Shown: piece by piece, positions 1-8,480 of the stretch
Layout: each line of letters starts with the position of its first letter
Numbering within the stretch: the first letter of the stretch is position 1
Origin: Marimonas arenosa
GTDB taxonomy: Bacteria > Pseudomonadota > Alphaproteobacteria > Rhodobacterales > Rhodobacteraceae
NCBI RefSeq assembly: GCF_030848945.1
Contig: NZ_JANHAX010000002.1
Coordinates: forward strand, 496,001-560,000
Length of the DNA: 64,000 nucleotides
Direction: 5' to 3'
Program-made: the position numbers and the translations under genes
Notes under the pieces: model-generated
The model's database searches: none
Told to the model about the DNA's origin: nothing
The model's input: the letters and a program-made list of their open reading frames with translations, nothing else

Positions 1-402
1 CTCTACAACCTGGCGCATTTCCTCGACCGCGGCCTGGTGAAGCCGCCCTTGTTCGTGCAGTCGGTGTTCGGGATCCTGGGCGGGATCGGCGGGCATGAGG
101 AGGATGTGATCCACATGCGGCGCACCGCCGACCGGCTGTTCGGCGACCAGTACCAATGGTCGGTGCTGGGCGCGGGCAGGAACCAGATGCGGGTGGCGGC
201 GCTGTCGGTGGCGATGGGCGGCAACCTGCGGGTCGGGCTGGAAGATTCGCTCTGGTCCGGGCCAGGAAAGCTGGCGCAGTCGAATGCCGAGCAGGTAAGG
301 ATCGCGCGCGGCATCGTCGAGGGGCTTGGCCTGGAGATCGCCTCGGCTAGCGAGGCGCGGGAGATGCTGGCGCTCAAGGGCGGCGACAAGGTGGCGTTCT
401 GA
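1..402 (+). CDS. Beta-keto acid cleavage enzyme (BKACE, DUF849), 3' part
   Basis: The window opens inside this gene; 133 C-terminal residues are present and the start lies outside. BKACE enzymes are zinc-dependent TIM-barrel proteins that condense a beta-keto acid with acetyl-CoA to give acetoacetate and a new CoA ester. The visible part carries the family's C-terminal signature: W-x-V-x-G-x-GRNQ, then GGNLRVGLEDSLW followed by a SNAEQV segment. The zinc ligands would lie mostly in the missing half. The substrate cannot be told from this fragment. The 210 bases to the next gene show nothing I can name. Confidence 0.85.
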   Translation, partial: LYNLAHFLDRGLVKPPLFVQSVFGILGGIGGHEEDVIHMRRTADRLFGDQYQWSVLGAGRNQMRVAALSVAMGGNLRVGLEDSLWSGPGKLAQSNAEQVRIARGIVEGLGLEIASASEAREMLALKGGDKVAF

Positions 403-612
403 AGGCCCGTGGCGCGGCTTGAGCGAACCGCCTGCCGCCCGAACGGCTTTGCATTTTTCGGTCGGCGGCGGCTCGCGGCTTTGAGGCTCGGGTGCCGGAG
501 AGGCAGCAGCCCGCCCGTCGCCCGACTCTGCATATCCAGTACTCGATCTCAGGCGCCACCTCGTGCGGAGCGCAAGTTCACAATGGCGAACAACGGGTGC
601 GGGTCACCAGGA

Positions 613-3165
613 TCAGAACATACCGGAAGCGAAAAGCATGTCCTCGACGAAAAAGTTGGCCGCGGTCAGATCGGCGCTGTCGACGCCGAGCAGAAGCACG
701 CTGGCACCATCGGCATAGGTGAGCAGGGTGCCTTCGGTCGTCTGGGTCACGTCTGCCAGCGGATCATAGCTGGTGCCGTTGTTGATGAGCACATGCAGCA
801 CATCCTCGGTCACGTCGAAATCGGTGATGATGTCGTTGCCGTGCCCGCGGATCAGGGTGCCGGTATCTTCGCGGATGACGCTGAACATGTCGGCACCCGC
901 TCCGAGGGTGATCAGGTCGTCGCCCTCGGCGCCGATCAGCCAGTCGAAGCCGTCGCCACCCAGCATCGTGTCATTTCCGGCGCTGCCTTCGGCGATATCG
1001 TCTCCGGCGCCCAGATTTACCGTGTGAACTCCGGTGTTGCGCAGCGAGATCGTGTCGTTGAAATCGGTGCCGATAATGGCCTCGATATTGTCGAAGGACT
1101 GGGCCAGCCCGCCGGTTGCAGGGTCGAGCATGAGAACATCGCCGGGGGCGGTGTAGGGGTCGTTGATGAGAGTCACGCCCGAGGACAGCCCCGAGAAATC
1201 AGCGGTATCGAAGCCGTCGCCGCCATCGACATGATCCGGCCCGGCGCTGACGAAGATCAGGTCGTCGCCAGCCAGGGCGTTGATCACGTCCGGCCCTGAG
1301 GAACCGGTCAGCGTGTCGGCGCCGTCGGTGCCGGTGATGAGCGACGGCTCGTCCAGCGTCACGGCAGTCGTGAGCACGTTGTTCTGGTCATTGTCGTCTG
1401 GCGCGTCGAGTGTGACGATAAGCTGATAATCCCCTGCGGTCAGGCCGGCGTCGAGCTGGGCCTCGAAGCTGAGTTGGCCGGTGCCGTCCGCATTCAGCGA
1501 GATTGACCCGGTATCGAGCAGGATATCGTCACCCGAGAGCGTGCCGTCGGTCGAGAGATAGGCGCTGATGCCACTGCTGGCCGCCAGTTCGCCCAAATTG
1601 GCAAACTCGACTTGATAAATCAGCGTTCCACCATTGCCATCGAGCATCAGGTCCGAGCTTGCCTGCACGGTAACATTCGTGATGGCCAGATCGCTGGGCG
1701 CCGGGGTGAAGGTGACCTGCTGTGTGATCACGTTGTTCCCGGGTGTGGCGTCGGCCGTACCATCGGCCCATTCGATCACGCTGATCAGGTAATAGTCGCC
1801 CGGGGTGAAATCGGGCGGGAACCAATGCGATGTTGTCGGAGACCCGACAGCGCCGGGAAAGGTACCGCCGGTGATGCCGAGAATCTGTATGTCATCTTCG
1901 GAAATCTGGTCGTCGGTCGACAGATAGGTGACGATGCGAACCCCGGATGGGGTGTCGGTCCCGACATCCGCGATCGCATAGGTCATTTGGAGTTGCCCGC
2001 CGCCCGACAGGTCGAGATCGGTCGCGTCGCCCAAAGTTGCCGAAACCAGCTGAAGGTCGGCGACGGCGGGGTTGAGGGTGATAGTCTCGGCGACGGCGTT
2101 GTCGGCAGGGTTGGTTTCAACTTCGCCACCGGTCCATTCGACAACCGTGAGCACCTGCCAGTCACCGCCTTCGAGGTCCGACGGCAGCACGACATGGAAG
2201 CTGCCGCTGATCGTCTGACCCAGAGCCAATGTGCCGGTGGTTTCGCCGAGTTGGATGTCGTCTTCGGAAACCGTACCGTCCCGTGACAGATAGCTGACGA
2301 TCTGGTAGCCTCCGGTGCCGGTATTGGAGATGTTTTCAAGCGTGTAGTCGATCTGGATCGGAGCATCGTTGCCAAGCTCGAAATCCGAAGCCGGGTCGAC
2401 CGAGGCCGAAAGCCGGAAATCGGCGACAGGGGCCTCGACGGTGATCTGGACCCATTGCGTAAGGTTGTCGGTCTCGTTCTCTTCGGCCAGTGTGTCACCG
2501 GAATCGACGCGGACAGCGACCCAATAGACGCCCGGTTCCAGACTGCCGGCTGGAATGCTGGCCGCCAGGGTTTGGCTGGTTCCGGTTGCGAGCCCCGCGG
2601 CGGTCTGGCTGTCGATCGTCTGTAGCACTGCATCGTTATCGGGGGCCGAGGCCACGAGCAGTTCATACGAGGTTGCGTCGGCATCTCTCGTCCCGTTCGA
2701 CACCAGGGTAAAGGACACTTGCGTATCTTCGCCCGGGGACAGGATGGAATCTTCGACGTTGAGCGCCTCGACCGAGAGATTTGCCAGGCGCGGCAGGATC
2801 ACTTCGCTGGCTGTCTGGGTCATGTCGGCAAACTGGTAGTGTTCAACACCGGTCAGGGTATCTGTTCCGTCAGGCCCGGAAATCCGGATCGCGCCGCCGC
2901 CAAGGTCGGTGACGACATAGTCATCGCGGTTGCCGGAAAAAGTCGTCGTATCGCTTCCGCCGCCGCCGTCGATGCTGTCATTGCCTGCCCCACCGGACAG
3001 CAGGTCGTCACCATCGTCGCCAAGCAGCGTATCGTCGCCCCCCAAGCCCTGCAGCGTGTCGTCGCCGGCGTTGCCATTGATGAGGTCGGCAATCTCTGTT
3101 CCCGTCAGAAGATTGTCGCGCTTGTTGCCTGTGATGCTGCCATTGTTGTTGCTGGGTCTGGGCAT
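613..3165 (-). CDS. Secreted RTX protein with four CARDB-type domains
   Basis: An 850-residue acidic protein. Residues about 15-75 hold glycine/aspartate nonapeptide repeats (GNAGDDTLQG, LGGDDTLLGD, DGDDLLSGG) that bind calcium in RTX proteins. Residues about 125-640 hold four repeats of roughly 120 residues with CARDB-like ends (EENETDNLT, ETNPADNAV, ATPGNNVIT, DDNDQNNVLT), an adhesion-type beta-sandwich. A second RTX block follows (about 650-790). There is no Sec signal peptide, as expected for type I secretion by an uncleaved C-terminal signal; no ABC/HlyD pair lies nearby, so the exporter must be encoded elsewhere. The start has GGAG 9 nt upstream. It is likely an adhesin or matrix protein; no enzyme domain is visible. 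Confidence 0.85.
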   Translation of the reverse strand: MPRPSNNNGSITGNKRDNLLTGTEIADLINGNAGDDTLQGLGGDDTLLGDDGDDLLSGGAGNDSIDGGGGSDTTTFSGNRDDYVVTDLGGGAIRISGPDGTDTLTGVEHYQFADMTQTASEVILPRLANLSVEALNVEDSILSPGEDTQVSFTLVSNGTRDADATSYELLVASAPDNDAVLQTIDSQTAAGLATGTSQTLAASIPAGSLEPGVYWVAVRVDSGDTLAEENETDNLTQWVQITVEAPVADFRLSASVDPASDFELGNDAPIQIDYTLENISNTGTGGYQIVSYLSRDGTVSEDDIQLGETTGTLALGQTISGSFHVVLPSDLEGGDWQVLTVVEWTGGEVETNPADNAVAETITLNPAVADLQLVSATLGDATDLDLSGGGQLQMTYAIADVGTDTPSGVRIVTYLSTDDQISEDDIQILGITGGTFPGAVGSPTTSHWFPPDFTPGDYYLISVIEWADGTADATPGNNVITQQVTFTPAPSDLAITNVTVQASSDLMLDGNGGTLIYQVEFANLGELAASSGISAYLSTDGTLSGDDILLDTGSISLNADGTGQLSFEAQLDAGLTAGDYQLIVTLDAPDDNDQNNVLTTAVTLDEPSLITGTDGADTLTGSSGPDVINALAGDDLIFVSAGPDHVDGGDGFDTADFSGLSSGVTLINDPYTAPGDVLMLDPATGGLAQSFDNIEAIIGTDFNDTISLRNTGVHTVNLGAGDDIAEGSAGNDTMLGGDGFDWLIGAEGDDLITLGAGADMFSVIREDTGTLIRGHGNDIITDFDVTEDVLHVLINNGTSYDPLADVTQTTEGTLLTYADGASVLLLGVDSADLTAANFFVEDMLFASGMF

Positions 3166-3432
3166 GGAACTCGTCTCCGTTCACCGTTCAAAATCAATCT
3201 ATGCGCGAGTCATCGCGGACAAATCGGCCGAAATTATGGCGCAACGGCTTTCTCGCAAGGCCGGCCGCGTTCTCGGGGGGGGCGGGCTTGACGGCTGCGG
3301 TGATTCCGCCTAAAGACCGCGAACGGAATTCAGGGCGCTGGCCGTTGAGCATATCGGGGCGGCGCCTATTTGTGTTAACGGAGTCGGCCGGCCCGGCCTG
3401 GGCTTCGTGAGATCAAAGATGAGGATGAACCC

Positions 3433-3720
3433 ATGTCGCGCGTCTGCGAACTGACCGGTAAAGGCCCGATGACTGGCAACAATGTCAGCCACGCCAACAA
3501 CAAGACCAAGCGCCGTTTCCTGCCGAACCTGAACGACGTGACGCTGCAGTCGGAAACGCTGAACCGCGGCGTCAAGCTGCGCATCTCGGCCTCGGCGCTG
3601 CGTTCGGTCGACCACCGTGGCGGGCTCGACGCCTTTTTGGCCAAGGCCAAAGACAGCGAGTTGTCGGCCAATGCGCTGAAAGTGAAGAAAGAGATTTTGA
3701 AGGCCCAGGCTGAAGCCTGA
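3433..3720 (+). CDS. rpmB: 50S ribosomal protein L28
   Basis: A 95-residue basic protein with the L28 N-terminus [20 protein letters not shown] and the following [13 protein letters not shown] segment, which contact 23S rRNA in the large subunit. The alphaproteobacterial length (about 95 against 78 in E. coli) comes from the C-terminal extension. The ATG has GAGGATG upstream. It is monocistronic, followed by a clear terminator. Confidence 0.98.
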   Translation: MSRVCELTGKGPMTGNNVSHANNKTKRRFLPNLNDVTLQSETLNRGVKLRISASALRSVDHRGGLDAFLAKAKDSELSANALKVKKEILKAQAEA

Positions 3721-3742
3721 TCCTTTCGGTAATTGCATTGAG

Positions 3743-3776
3743 CGGCCCTGCCAGACTGGCGGGGCCGTTTGCTTTT
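3743..3776 (+). terminator. Rho-independent terminator of rpmB
   Basis: Ten-base arms CGGCCCTGCC (3743-3752) and GGCGGGGCCG (3758-3767), paired with one G-T wobble, a 5-nt loop, then TTTGCTTTT. It begins 22 nt after the rpmB stop. Confidence 0.8.
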
Positions 3777-3797
3777 GGCCGGGCGCGTTTGGCGGGG

Positions 3798-4036
3798 ATT
3801 GCCGCCCTCGGGCGTCTCCCACCCCGGAAAGGAAAGCAGTGGCGGTGAGGACGGCGCATGCCCGCCCCGACGCCCTCGGGCAGCAATGCGGCGGTATGCC
3901 TGTGTCCGGCCTGCACAGGCGACGCGGACGCGAGCCGTCGGCGGGGGTATTTGGCGCAAGATGAAATACGGCAACCGGCCCCGATGCTTCATCTTGCCGA
4001 AAATACTCCGGGGGGTCTGGGGGGCTGGCCCCCCAG
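3798..4036. repeat. Gene-free stretch with three nested inverted repeats
   Basis: Bases 3721-4097 hold no gene. After the terminator come three inverted repeats. Arms 3798-3816 and 3869-3887 pair over about 19 bases with a few mismatches. Arms 3945-3964 (around TATTTGGCGCAAGATGA) and 3985-4009 (around TCATCTTGCCGAAAATA) pair imperfectly. A perfect 8-base hairpin, CTGGGGGG-CTGG-CCCCCCAG, spans 4017-4036. The right part, AAATACTCCGGGGGG followed by the G/C hairpin, recurs at 52357-52391, so this is an interspersed palindromic element rather than a local accident. Confidence 0.6.
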
Positions 4037-4097
4037 GGCCTGCGTGGCCTGAACGCATACTGACCTGCGCGCGCAAGCGCGCCGCTGGATCAGGCCG

Positions 4098-4604
4098 CTA
4101 TCGGACTACGACCCAACCTTCGCCACGTTTCATGCGGTGAGTGATACGGTTGGCCTGACCCAGGGTCTGCTCGATAAAGCAGCCTTTCTTCGCCGCCCGG
4201 ATCAGCGCTTCGACGTTTTCCGCGGGCGCCGGGCTGTCGATATTCACGTCGACGGCAAAGCTTTTCGGCGCGGTTTCATACACGGCGCCGGAGCGGGCCC
4301 AATCCCATTCGATGGTCGTGTCGACCGTCAGGGTATCGAGCGGCACCTCGAGGCGACGGGCGAAGGCGCGCAGTTGGGTCATCAGGCAGCCGGTCAGGCT
4401 GGCGATGAAAAGCGCCAGAGGCGGCGGCGCGGTGGCGTCGCCGCCGTGAAACGGTCCTTCGTCGGTGGCGAGGTCGAAGCGTTCTTCCATCGGCCGGGTC
4501 ATGCGCACATCCAGCTCGTTGCGCATTTTGCCGGTGGCGGTGCCGGTGCAGCGAAACTCGACCACGGCGCGGTCGGGGGCAGTGTCGAGCGTCACGCCGC
4601 TCAT
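4098..4604 (-). CDS. OsmC/Ohr-family protein
   Basis: A 168-residue OsmC-fold protein. The family includes thiol peroxidases that reduce organic hydroperoxides, and members of unknown role. Both family cysteines are present: Cys73 in SLTGCLMTQLR and Cys142 in KKGCFIEQTL. The chosen start, MSGVTLD, overlaps the upstream gene's stop as ATGA (translational coupling); the frame stays open further upstream but only within the previous gene. It is the last gene of the TRAP/cyclase operon, which suggests a role with that pathway rather than general peroxide defence. Its activity cannot be read from sequence alone. Confidence 0.85.
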   Translation of the reverse strand: MSGVTLDTAPDRAVVEFRCTGTATGKMRNELDVRMTRPMEERFDLATDEGPFHGGDATAPPPLALFIASLTGCLMTQLRAFARRLEVPLDTLTVDTTIEWDWARSGAVYETAPKSFAVDVNIDSPAPAENVEALIRAAKKGCFIEQTLGQANRITHRMKRGEGWVVVR

Positions 4605-5518
4605 GGTTTGACGATCCGGTTGCGCAGGGTGCCGATCTTTTCGATCTCGAGCTCGAACACGTCGCCGGGGCTGAGGCGTTTGCCCAGTTCCAGCCCGCAA
4701 CCGGTGCCGACCGTGCCCGAGCCGATCACCTCGCCGGGATAGAGTGTTTCCGAGGCCGAGATATGCGCCAGGATGGCGCCGAAATCGTGCTGCATGGATG
4801 ACGAGTTACCGCCGCCCCAGCGGTCGCCGTTGACCCTGAGTTCCATGTCGAGCGCCACCGGATGGTCGACCTCGTCGGGCGTCAGGATCCAGGGGCCGAG
4901 AATGTTGCCGGTGTCGAAATCCTTGCCCTTGGCGGGGCCCAACTGGCCCGGCATTTCCTTCATCTGGGCATCGCGGGCCGAGATGTCGTTGAGGATGGTA
5001 TAGCCGAAGATGTACTCGTGGGCGTCTTCGGGTTTGATATCCTTGCCTTCCTTGCCGACGATGATCGCCATTTCCAGCTCGACATCGAGAAACTCGGCAT
5101 AGTTGGGCCAGATGACGTCCTGCTCATGGCCGATGAAGCTCATCCGGTTGCCCTTGTAATAGATTGGCTGGTCATACCACACGGGCGGCAGTTTCGGGTC
5201 GGGGTCGCCGAAGCCCTTGAGACAGTTGATCAGGTGGTCTTCGAAGACCAGGCAGTCGCGGTATTGCACCGGCATAAGCGGCGGCAGGAAAATCACGTCT
5301 TCCGCATTGACGAAGGCGCGCTTGTTGGCGCGGCGCAGAAGGTGCTCGGCCTGTTCGATGCCGTAATCGCCCTCGTTAATCACCGATTGCATGTTGGTGA
5401 ATGTGTCGGTCTCGTAGCGCGCCAGTTCGGCGGCGCGGTCGAGATCGAGATAGGTGTCGTCATCGAGGGGCGAGACCACCCGCACCTTGCCGCCGTAGAA
5501 AACCGATCCAAGCCTCAT
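4601..5518 (-). CDS. Fumarylacetoacetate hydrolase (FAH) family protein
   Basis: A 305-residue FAH-superfamily enzyme. These metal-dependent enzymes cleave C-C bonds of 2,4-diketo acids, or hydrate or decarboxylate related acids. The metal ligands are visible as Glu147 and Glu149 in DVELEMAIIVGK and Asp178 in YTILNDISARD, followed by KGKDFDTGNILGPW. The N-terminal domain (about 1-110) is of full-length FAHD type. It sits 3 nt after the cyclase stop and overlaps osmC by 4 nt. With a cyclase and a TRAP importer beside it, a role late in degradation of an imported organic acid, perhaps aromatic-derived, is likely; the exact reaction is unknown. Confidence 0.88.
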   Translation of the reverse strand: MRLGSVFYGGKVRVVSPLDDDTYLDLDRAAELARYETDTFTNMQSVINEGDYGIEQAEHLLRRANKRAFVNAEDVIFLPPLMPVQYRDCLVFEDHLINCLKGFGDPDPKLPPVWYDQPIYYKGNRMSFIGHEQDVIWPNYAEFLDVELEMAIIVGKEGKDIKPEDAHEYIFGYTILNDISARDAQMKEMPGQLGPAKGKDFDTGNILGPWILTPDEVDHPVALDMELRVNGDRWGGGNSSSMQHDFGAILAHISASETLYPGEVIGSGTVGTGCGLELGKRLSPGDVFELEIEKIGTLRNRIVKP

Positions 5519-5521
5519 GAC

Positions 5522-6298
5522 TTACTCCTCGAATATGGCGACCGCGCGGGTGAAGCCGGCGCTGGCGCGCTTGATCTTATAGGGGAAGCAGGAAATCTCG
5601 AAGCCGTTGCCGGGCAGGCTTTCGAGGTTCGACAGTTTCTCCATGTGGCAATAGCCGATCTCCATGCTGGCCCTGTGGCCTTCCCAGATGATGCCCGGGT
5701 CGTGGGACTTGGCGTATTCCTGCGCGGTCAGTGCGAAGGGAGCGTCCCAGCTCCAGGCATCGGTGCCTGTGACCCTGACGCCTTTTTCCAGCAGATACAG
5801 CGTGGCATCGCGCCCCATGCCGCAGCCCTTCATCAGGTAGTCGGGCCGGCCGTAGTGGTCCCCGGCCGAGGTGTTGATCACCACGATGTCGAGCGGCTGG
5901 AGATCGTGGCCGATGCGCTTCAGTTCGGCCTCCACATCCGCTGGCTGGACGATGTAGCCGTCGTCGAAATGGCGGAAGTCGAGCTTGACGCCGGGGTTGA
6001 AGCACCACTCCAGCGGCACCTCATCGATGGTGATGGCGCGCTCGCCTTTGTTCATCGTCGAATGGTGGTGATAGGGCGCGTCGAGATGGGTGCCGTTATG
6101 GGTGGCGATCTGGAGCCGCTCGACCGCCCAGCCTTCGCCACCGGGGAGGTCTTCGCGTTTCAGACCGGGGAAAAACGCCATGACCTGTTCGGCGGTCTGG
6201 TCGTGGGTCATGTATTCGATCTCGGGCAGCATGATCGGCGGGTCGGAGATGATGCCGGTTTCCAAGGGCACGGAGATGTCGACGAAACGTCTGGGCAT
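5522..6298 (-). CDS. Cyclase / kynurenine-formamidase-like metal hydrolase
   Basis: A 258-residue member of the PF04199 cyclase family, which includes kynurenine formamidase and isatin hydrolase. The metal-binding HxGTHxDxPxH motif is present as H67-NGT-H71-L-D73-APY-H77. The chosen start MPRRFVDIS has AAGGA 5 nt upstream; an ATG ten codons earlier lacks a ribosome site. Members hydrolyse cyclic or aryl amides and related bonds. Its neighbours are the TRAP permease upstream (a 156-nt gap filled with hairpins) and the FAH-like gene downstream. The substrate is unknown; an amide or lactone feeding the FAH-like enzyme is inferred. Confidence 0.87.
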   Translation of the reverse strand: MPRRFVDISVPLETGIISDPPIMLPEIEYMTHDQTAEQVMAFFPGLKREDLPGGEGWAVERLQIATHNGTHLDAPYHHHSTMNKGERAITIDEVPLEWCFNPGVKLDFRHFDDGYIVQPADVEAELKRIGHDLQPLDIVVINTSAGDHYGRPDYLMKGCGMGRDATLYLLEKGVRVTGTDAWSWDAPFALTAQEYAKSHDPGIIWEGHRASMEIGYCHMEKLSNLESLPGNGFEISCFPYKIKRASAGFTRAVAIFEE

Positions 6299-6336
6299 GG
6301 GCTTCCTTTCTTCAAAGGTCTGGACCATTGCGCTGA

Positions 6337-6414
6337 GGGCAGCGCCCGGCCCGGGGTGGGCGTGAAGCGCCCGCCCATGGGGCGGGTCGGGCGCTGCCCG
6401 GCGTCACGCCGGGC
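6337..6414. repeat. REP-like compound hairpin between TRAP permease and cyclase genes
   Basis: Perfect 12-base arms GGGCAGCGCCCG (6337-6348) and CGGGCGCTGCCC (6388-6399) enclose further small palindromes. A second hairpin, GCCCGGCG-TCA-CGCCGGGC, spans 6396-6414. It lies inside the operon, where such elements often lower expression of downstream genes or protect upstream mRNA. Confidence 0.65.
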
Positions 6415-6454
6415 GGGACAATCGGATCATACCTTCCTGAGACTTTGACAGGTT

Positions 6455-7765
6455 TCATATCAGCCCCGTGGCAAGTACCGGGAAGGCGAGAACAAGGGCG
6501 AGGACAAGCACCATCAGGAGCGCGAAAGGCGCGGCGCCAAGGAAGATGTCGCCGAGCGAGATCGACGGGTCGTCGAGAGCCGATTTGATGACGAAGACGG
6601 AAATGCCGAAGGGCGGTGTCAGCAGGCCGACCTCGACGGCGATCACGGTGACAATGCCGAACCAGATCAGGTCCACGCCCATGGGTACAAGCACCGGCAG
6701 CATCAGCGGCACGAGGATCAGCATGATCGACGAGCTGTCGAGAATGGCGCCCATCAGGATGACCAACACGACATAGGCCAGGATTACGCCCCAATAACCG
6801 ATCTCGGCGCTGGCGACATAGGCGCCGAACCCGGCCGGAACGCCGGAGAGAGCGAGCATGCGGGAATACATCTGGGCGGCGATGATCAGGAAGCAGATTG
6901 CAGCGGTGACGAGACCCGTATCCTGCAGCACCTGCCAGAAGTCGCGCCATGAGAGCGAGCGGCGGGCGAGTCCGAGGACGATGGCGCCGAGGCAGCCAAC
7001 GGCGCCGGCTTCGATCGGCGTGAAGAAGCCGCCGTAGATGCCACCCAGGACAAGGCCGATCAGCGCAACGATGGGCAGGCCCTTGGCGACCACTTCGGCT
7101 GGAGTGAGGGCGCTTTCCGCCTGATCTGTCATCACGCCCGTCCCCAGCCGTGCGGGCCAAAAAAGCGCGGTCAGCCAGATTCCAGAGCCGAAGGCCAGCG
7201 CCAGGAGGATACCGGGGACAATGCCGGCGATGAAAAGATCGCCGACCGATTGTTCGGTCAGCAGGCCATAGAGGATCAGCAGCAGAGAGGGTGGGATAAG
7301 CATGCCGAGGACCGAACTGCCTGCGACAACGCCGACCGCGAAGCGTTTGGCATAGCCGTGGCGGATCATCTCGGGCACGGCAATGCGGGTGAAGACGGCA
7401 GCCGAGGCGATCGAGATGCCGGTGATGGCGGCGAAGATGGCGTTGGCGCCGACGGTGCCGATGCCGAGGCCGCCACGCAGGCGGCGGAAGAGGTGATTGG
7501 CGACGTCGAAGGCATCGCGCCCCATGCCGGTGACCGAGACGACATAACCCATCAGCACGAACAAGGGCACGACGCCGAAGAAATAGGACGAGATGGTTTC
7601 GCTGGCGGCCAGTGCCAGCAGCTTACCCGCAAGGAGAGGCGAGCCCTTGATGGCCCAGACGCCGACATAGGACGACAGCATCAGCGCAAACGGCACCCAG
7701 AAGCCGGCATAGATCATAACCACCATGGCGCCGAAGCTGGCAAGGCCGATCTCGAACGGGGTCAT
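6455..7765 (-). CDS. TRAP transporter large permease (DctM type)
   Basis: A 436-residue hydrophobic protein with about 12 membrane segments and the DctM layout: an N-terminal region with FFGVVPLFVLMGYVVS, a central GMLIPPSLLLILYGLLTEQS loop, and a C-terminal half ending ALLMVLVLALVLAFPVLA. It forms the Na+-driven channel of a tripartite organic-acid importer in the inner membrane. Its start overlaps the small-permease stop as ATGA, so the two subunits are coupled. Confidence 0.95.
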   Translation of the reverse strand: MTPFEIGLASFGAMVVMIYAGFWVPFALMLSSYVGVWAIKGSPLLAGKLLALAASETISSYFFGVVPLFVLMGYVVSVTGMGRDAFDVANHLFRRLRGGLGIGTVGANAIFAAITGISIASAAVFTRIAVPEMIRHGYAKRFAVGVVAGSSVLGMLIPPSLLLILYGLLTEQSVGDLFIAGIVPGILLALAFGSGIWLTALFWPARLGTGVMTDQAESALTPAEVVAKGLPIVALIGLVLGGIYGGFFTPIEAGAVGCLGAIVLGLARRSLSWRDFWQVLQDTGLVTAAICFLIIAAQMYSRMLALSGVPAGFGAYVASAEIGYWGVILAYVVLVILMGAILDSSSIMLILVPLMLPVLVPMGVDLIWFGIVTVIAVEVGLLTPPFGISVFVIKSALDDPSISLGDIFLGAAPFALLMVLVLALVLAFPVLATGLI

Positions 7766-8325
7766 GCGCCGGCCCCACGAATGAGCCTGAGAAAGGCGGC
7801 AAGTGCGTGCAGGGCGAGTTGCACCAGGAGGGCGCTGCAGCCGATGATGATGATCAGCTTGACCGGCCAGACGGGGGCTATGAAATCGCCGATGGTGCCT
7901 TCATAGGTGCCACGGGTCCAGGCCTTGCGGAAAAGCGGCCAGGAGGCGGCGATGATCTGCCAGACAAGCGCAAGCGCCGCCAGCGAGAAGACCAGTTCCA
8001 GCCCATGCCGGGCGCGGGGACTGCGGTTTTCCAGCCCGGTCAGGAGGAGTTCCGTCCGGGTCAGGCGGCCCTGACGGAAGGTCTGGGCGATTTGCAGAAA
8101 GACGATGGCGACAATCGACATCGAGACCATTTCCGGCACGCCGGAAACCGGCGCATCGAGGGCGCCGCGGCCGATCACGTCGGCATTGACCAGCAGCATG
8201 ACCGCAACGATCAGCAGGGTGCCGGCGACGTTCAGAGCCCCCGTGACGGCGTCGACCGAGCGCCGGAGTGCATGGAACCAGCCCGGCAGGCCGGGATCGG
8301 GGATGTTGGCCGATCGTTCCGTCAT
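7762..8325 (-). CDS. TRAP transporter small permease (DctQ type)
   Basis: A 187-residue protein with four predicted membrane segments, the usual DctQ topology, pairing with the large permease. The start MTERSANIPDPG has AGGAG 9 nt upstream; the frame is open upstream but without support. It is separated from the binding-protein gene by 155 nt that include a REP-like hairpin, and overlaps the large permease gene by 4 nt. Confidence 0.92.
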   Translation of the reverse strand: MTERSANIPDPGLPGWFHALRRSVDAVTGALNVAGTLLIVAVMLLVNADVIGRGALDAPVSGVPEMVSMSIVAIVFLQIAQTFRQGRLTRTELLLTGLENRSPRARHGLELVFSLAALALVWQIIAASWPLFRKAWTRGTYEGTIGDFIAPVWPVKLIIIIGCSALLVQLALHALAAFLRLIRGAGA

Positions 8326-8373
8326 TCCGTCCGTCTCCTGAATGCCGGTGGTCCGGTGTCGTGCGCCGCGCAT

Positions 8374-8390
8374 CCCGGATCTGATCCGGG
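8374..8390. repeat. REP-like hairpin between TRAP binding-protein and permease genes
   Basis: Perfect arms CCCGGAT (8374-8380) and ATCCGGG (8384-8390) with a CTG loop, inside the 155-nt gap after the binding-protein gene. A similar palindrome follows the ABC binding-protein gene at 23802-23822. Confidence 0.5.
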
Positions 8391-8480
8391 CCGGCGCGCG
8401 CGACGGCACCGATTCGCCGGTCCCGGCCCGCCGCTCCACGCCATGACCACCTGGAGCGGCGGGTGGTAACCGCGATCAGG

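Noticed and set aside
4862-6448. Long plus-strand frame opposite the FAH-like and cyclase genes
   Set aside because: Same antisense effect; no domain and the sense frames carry clear family motifs.
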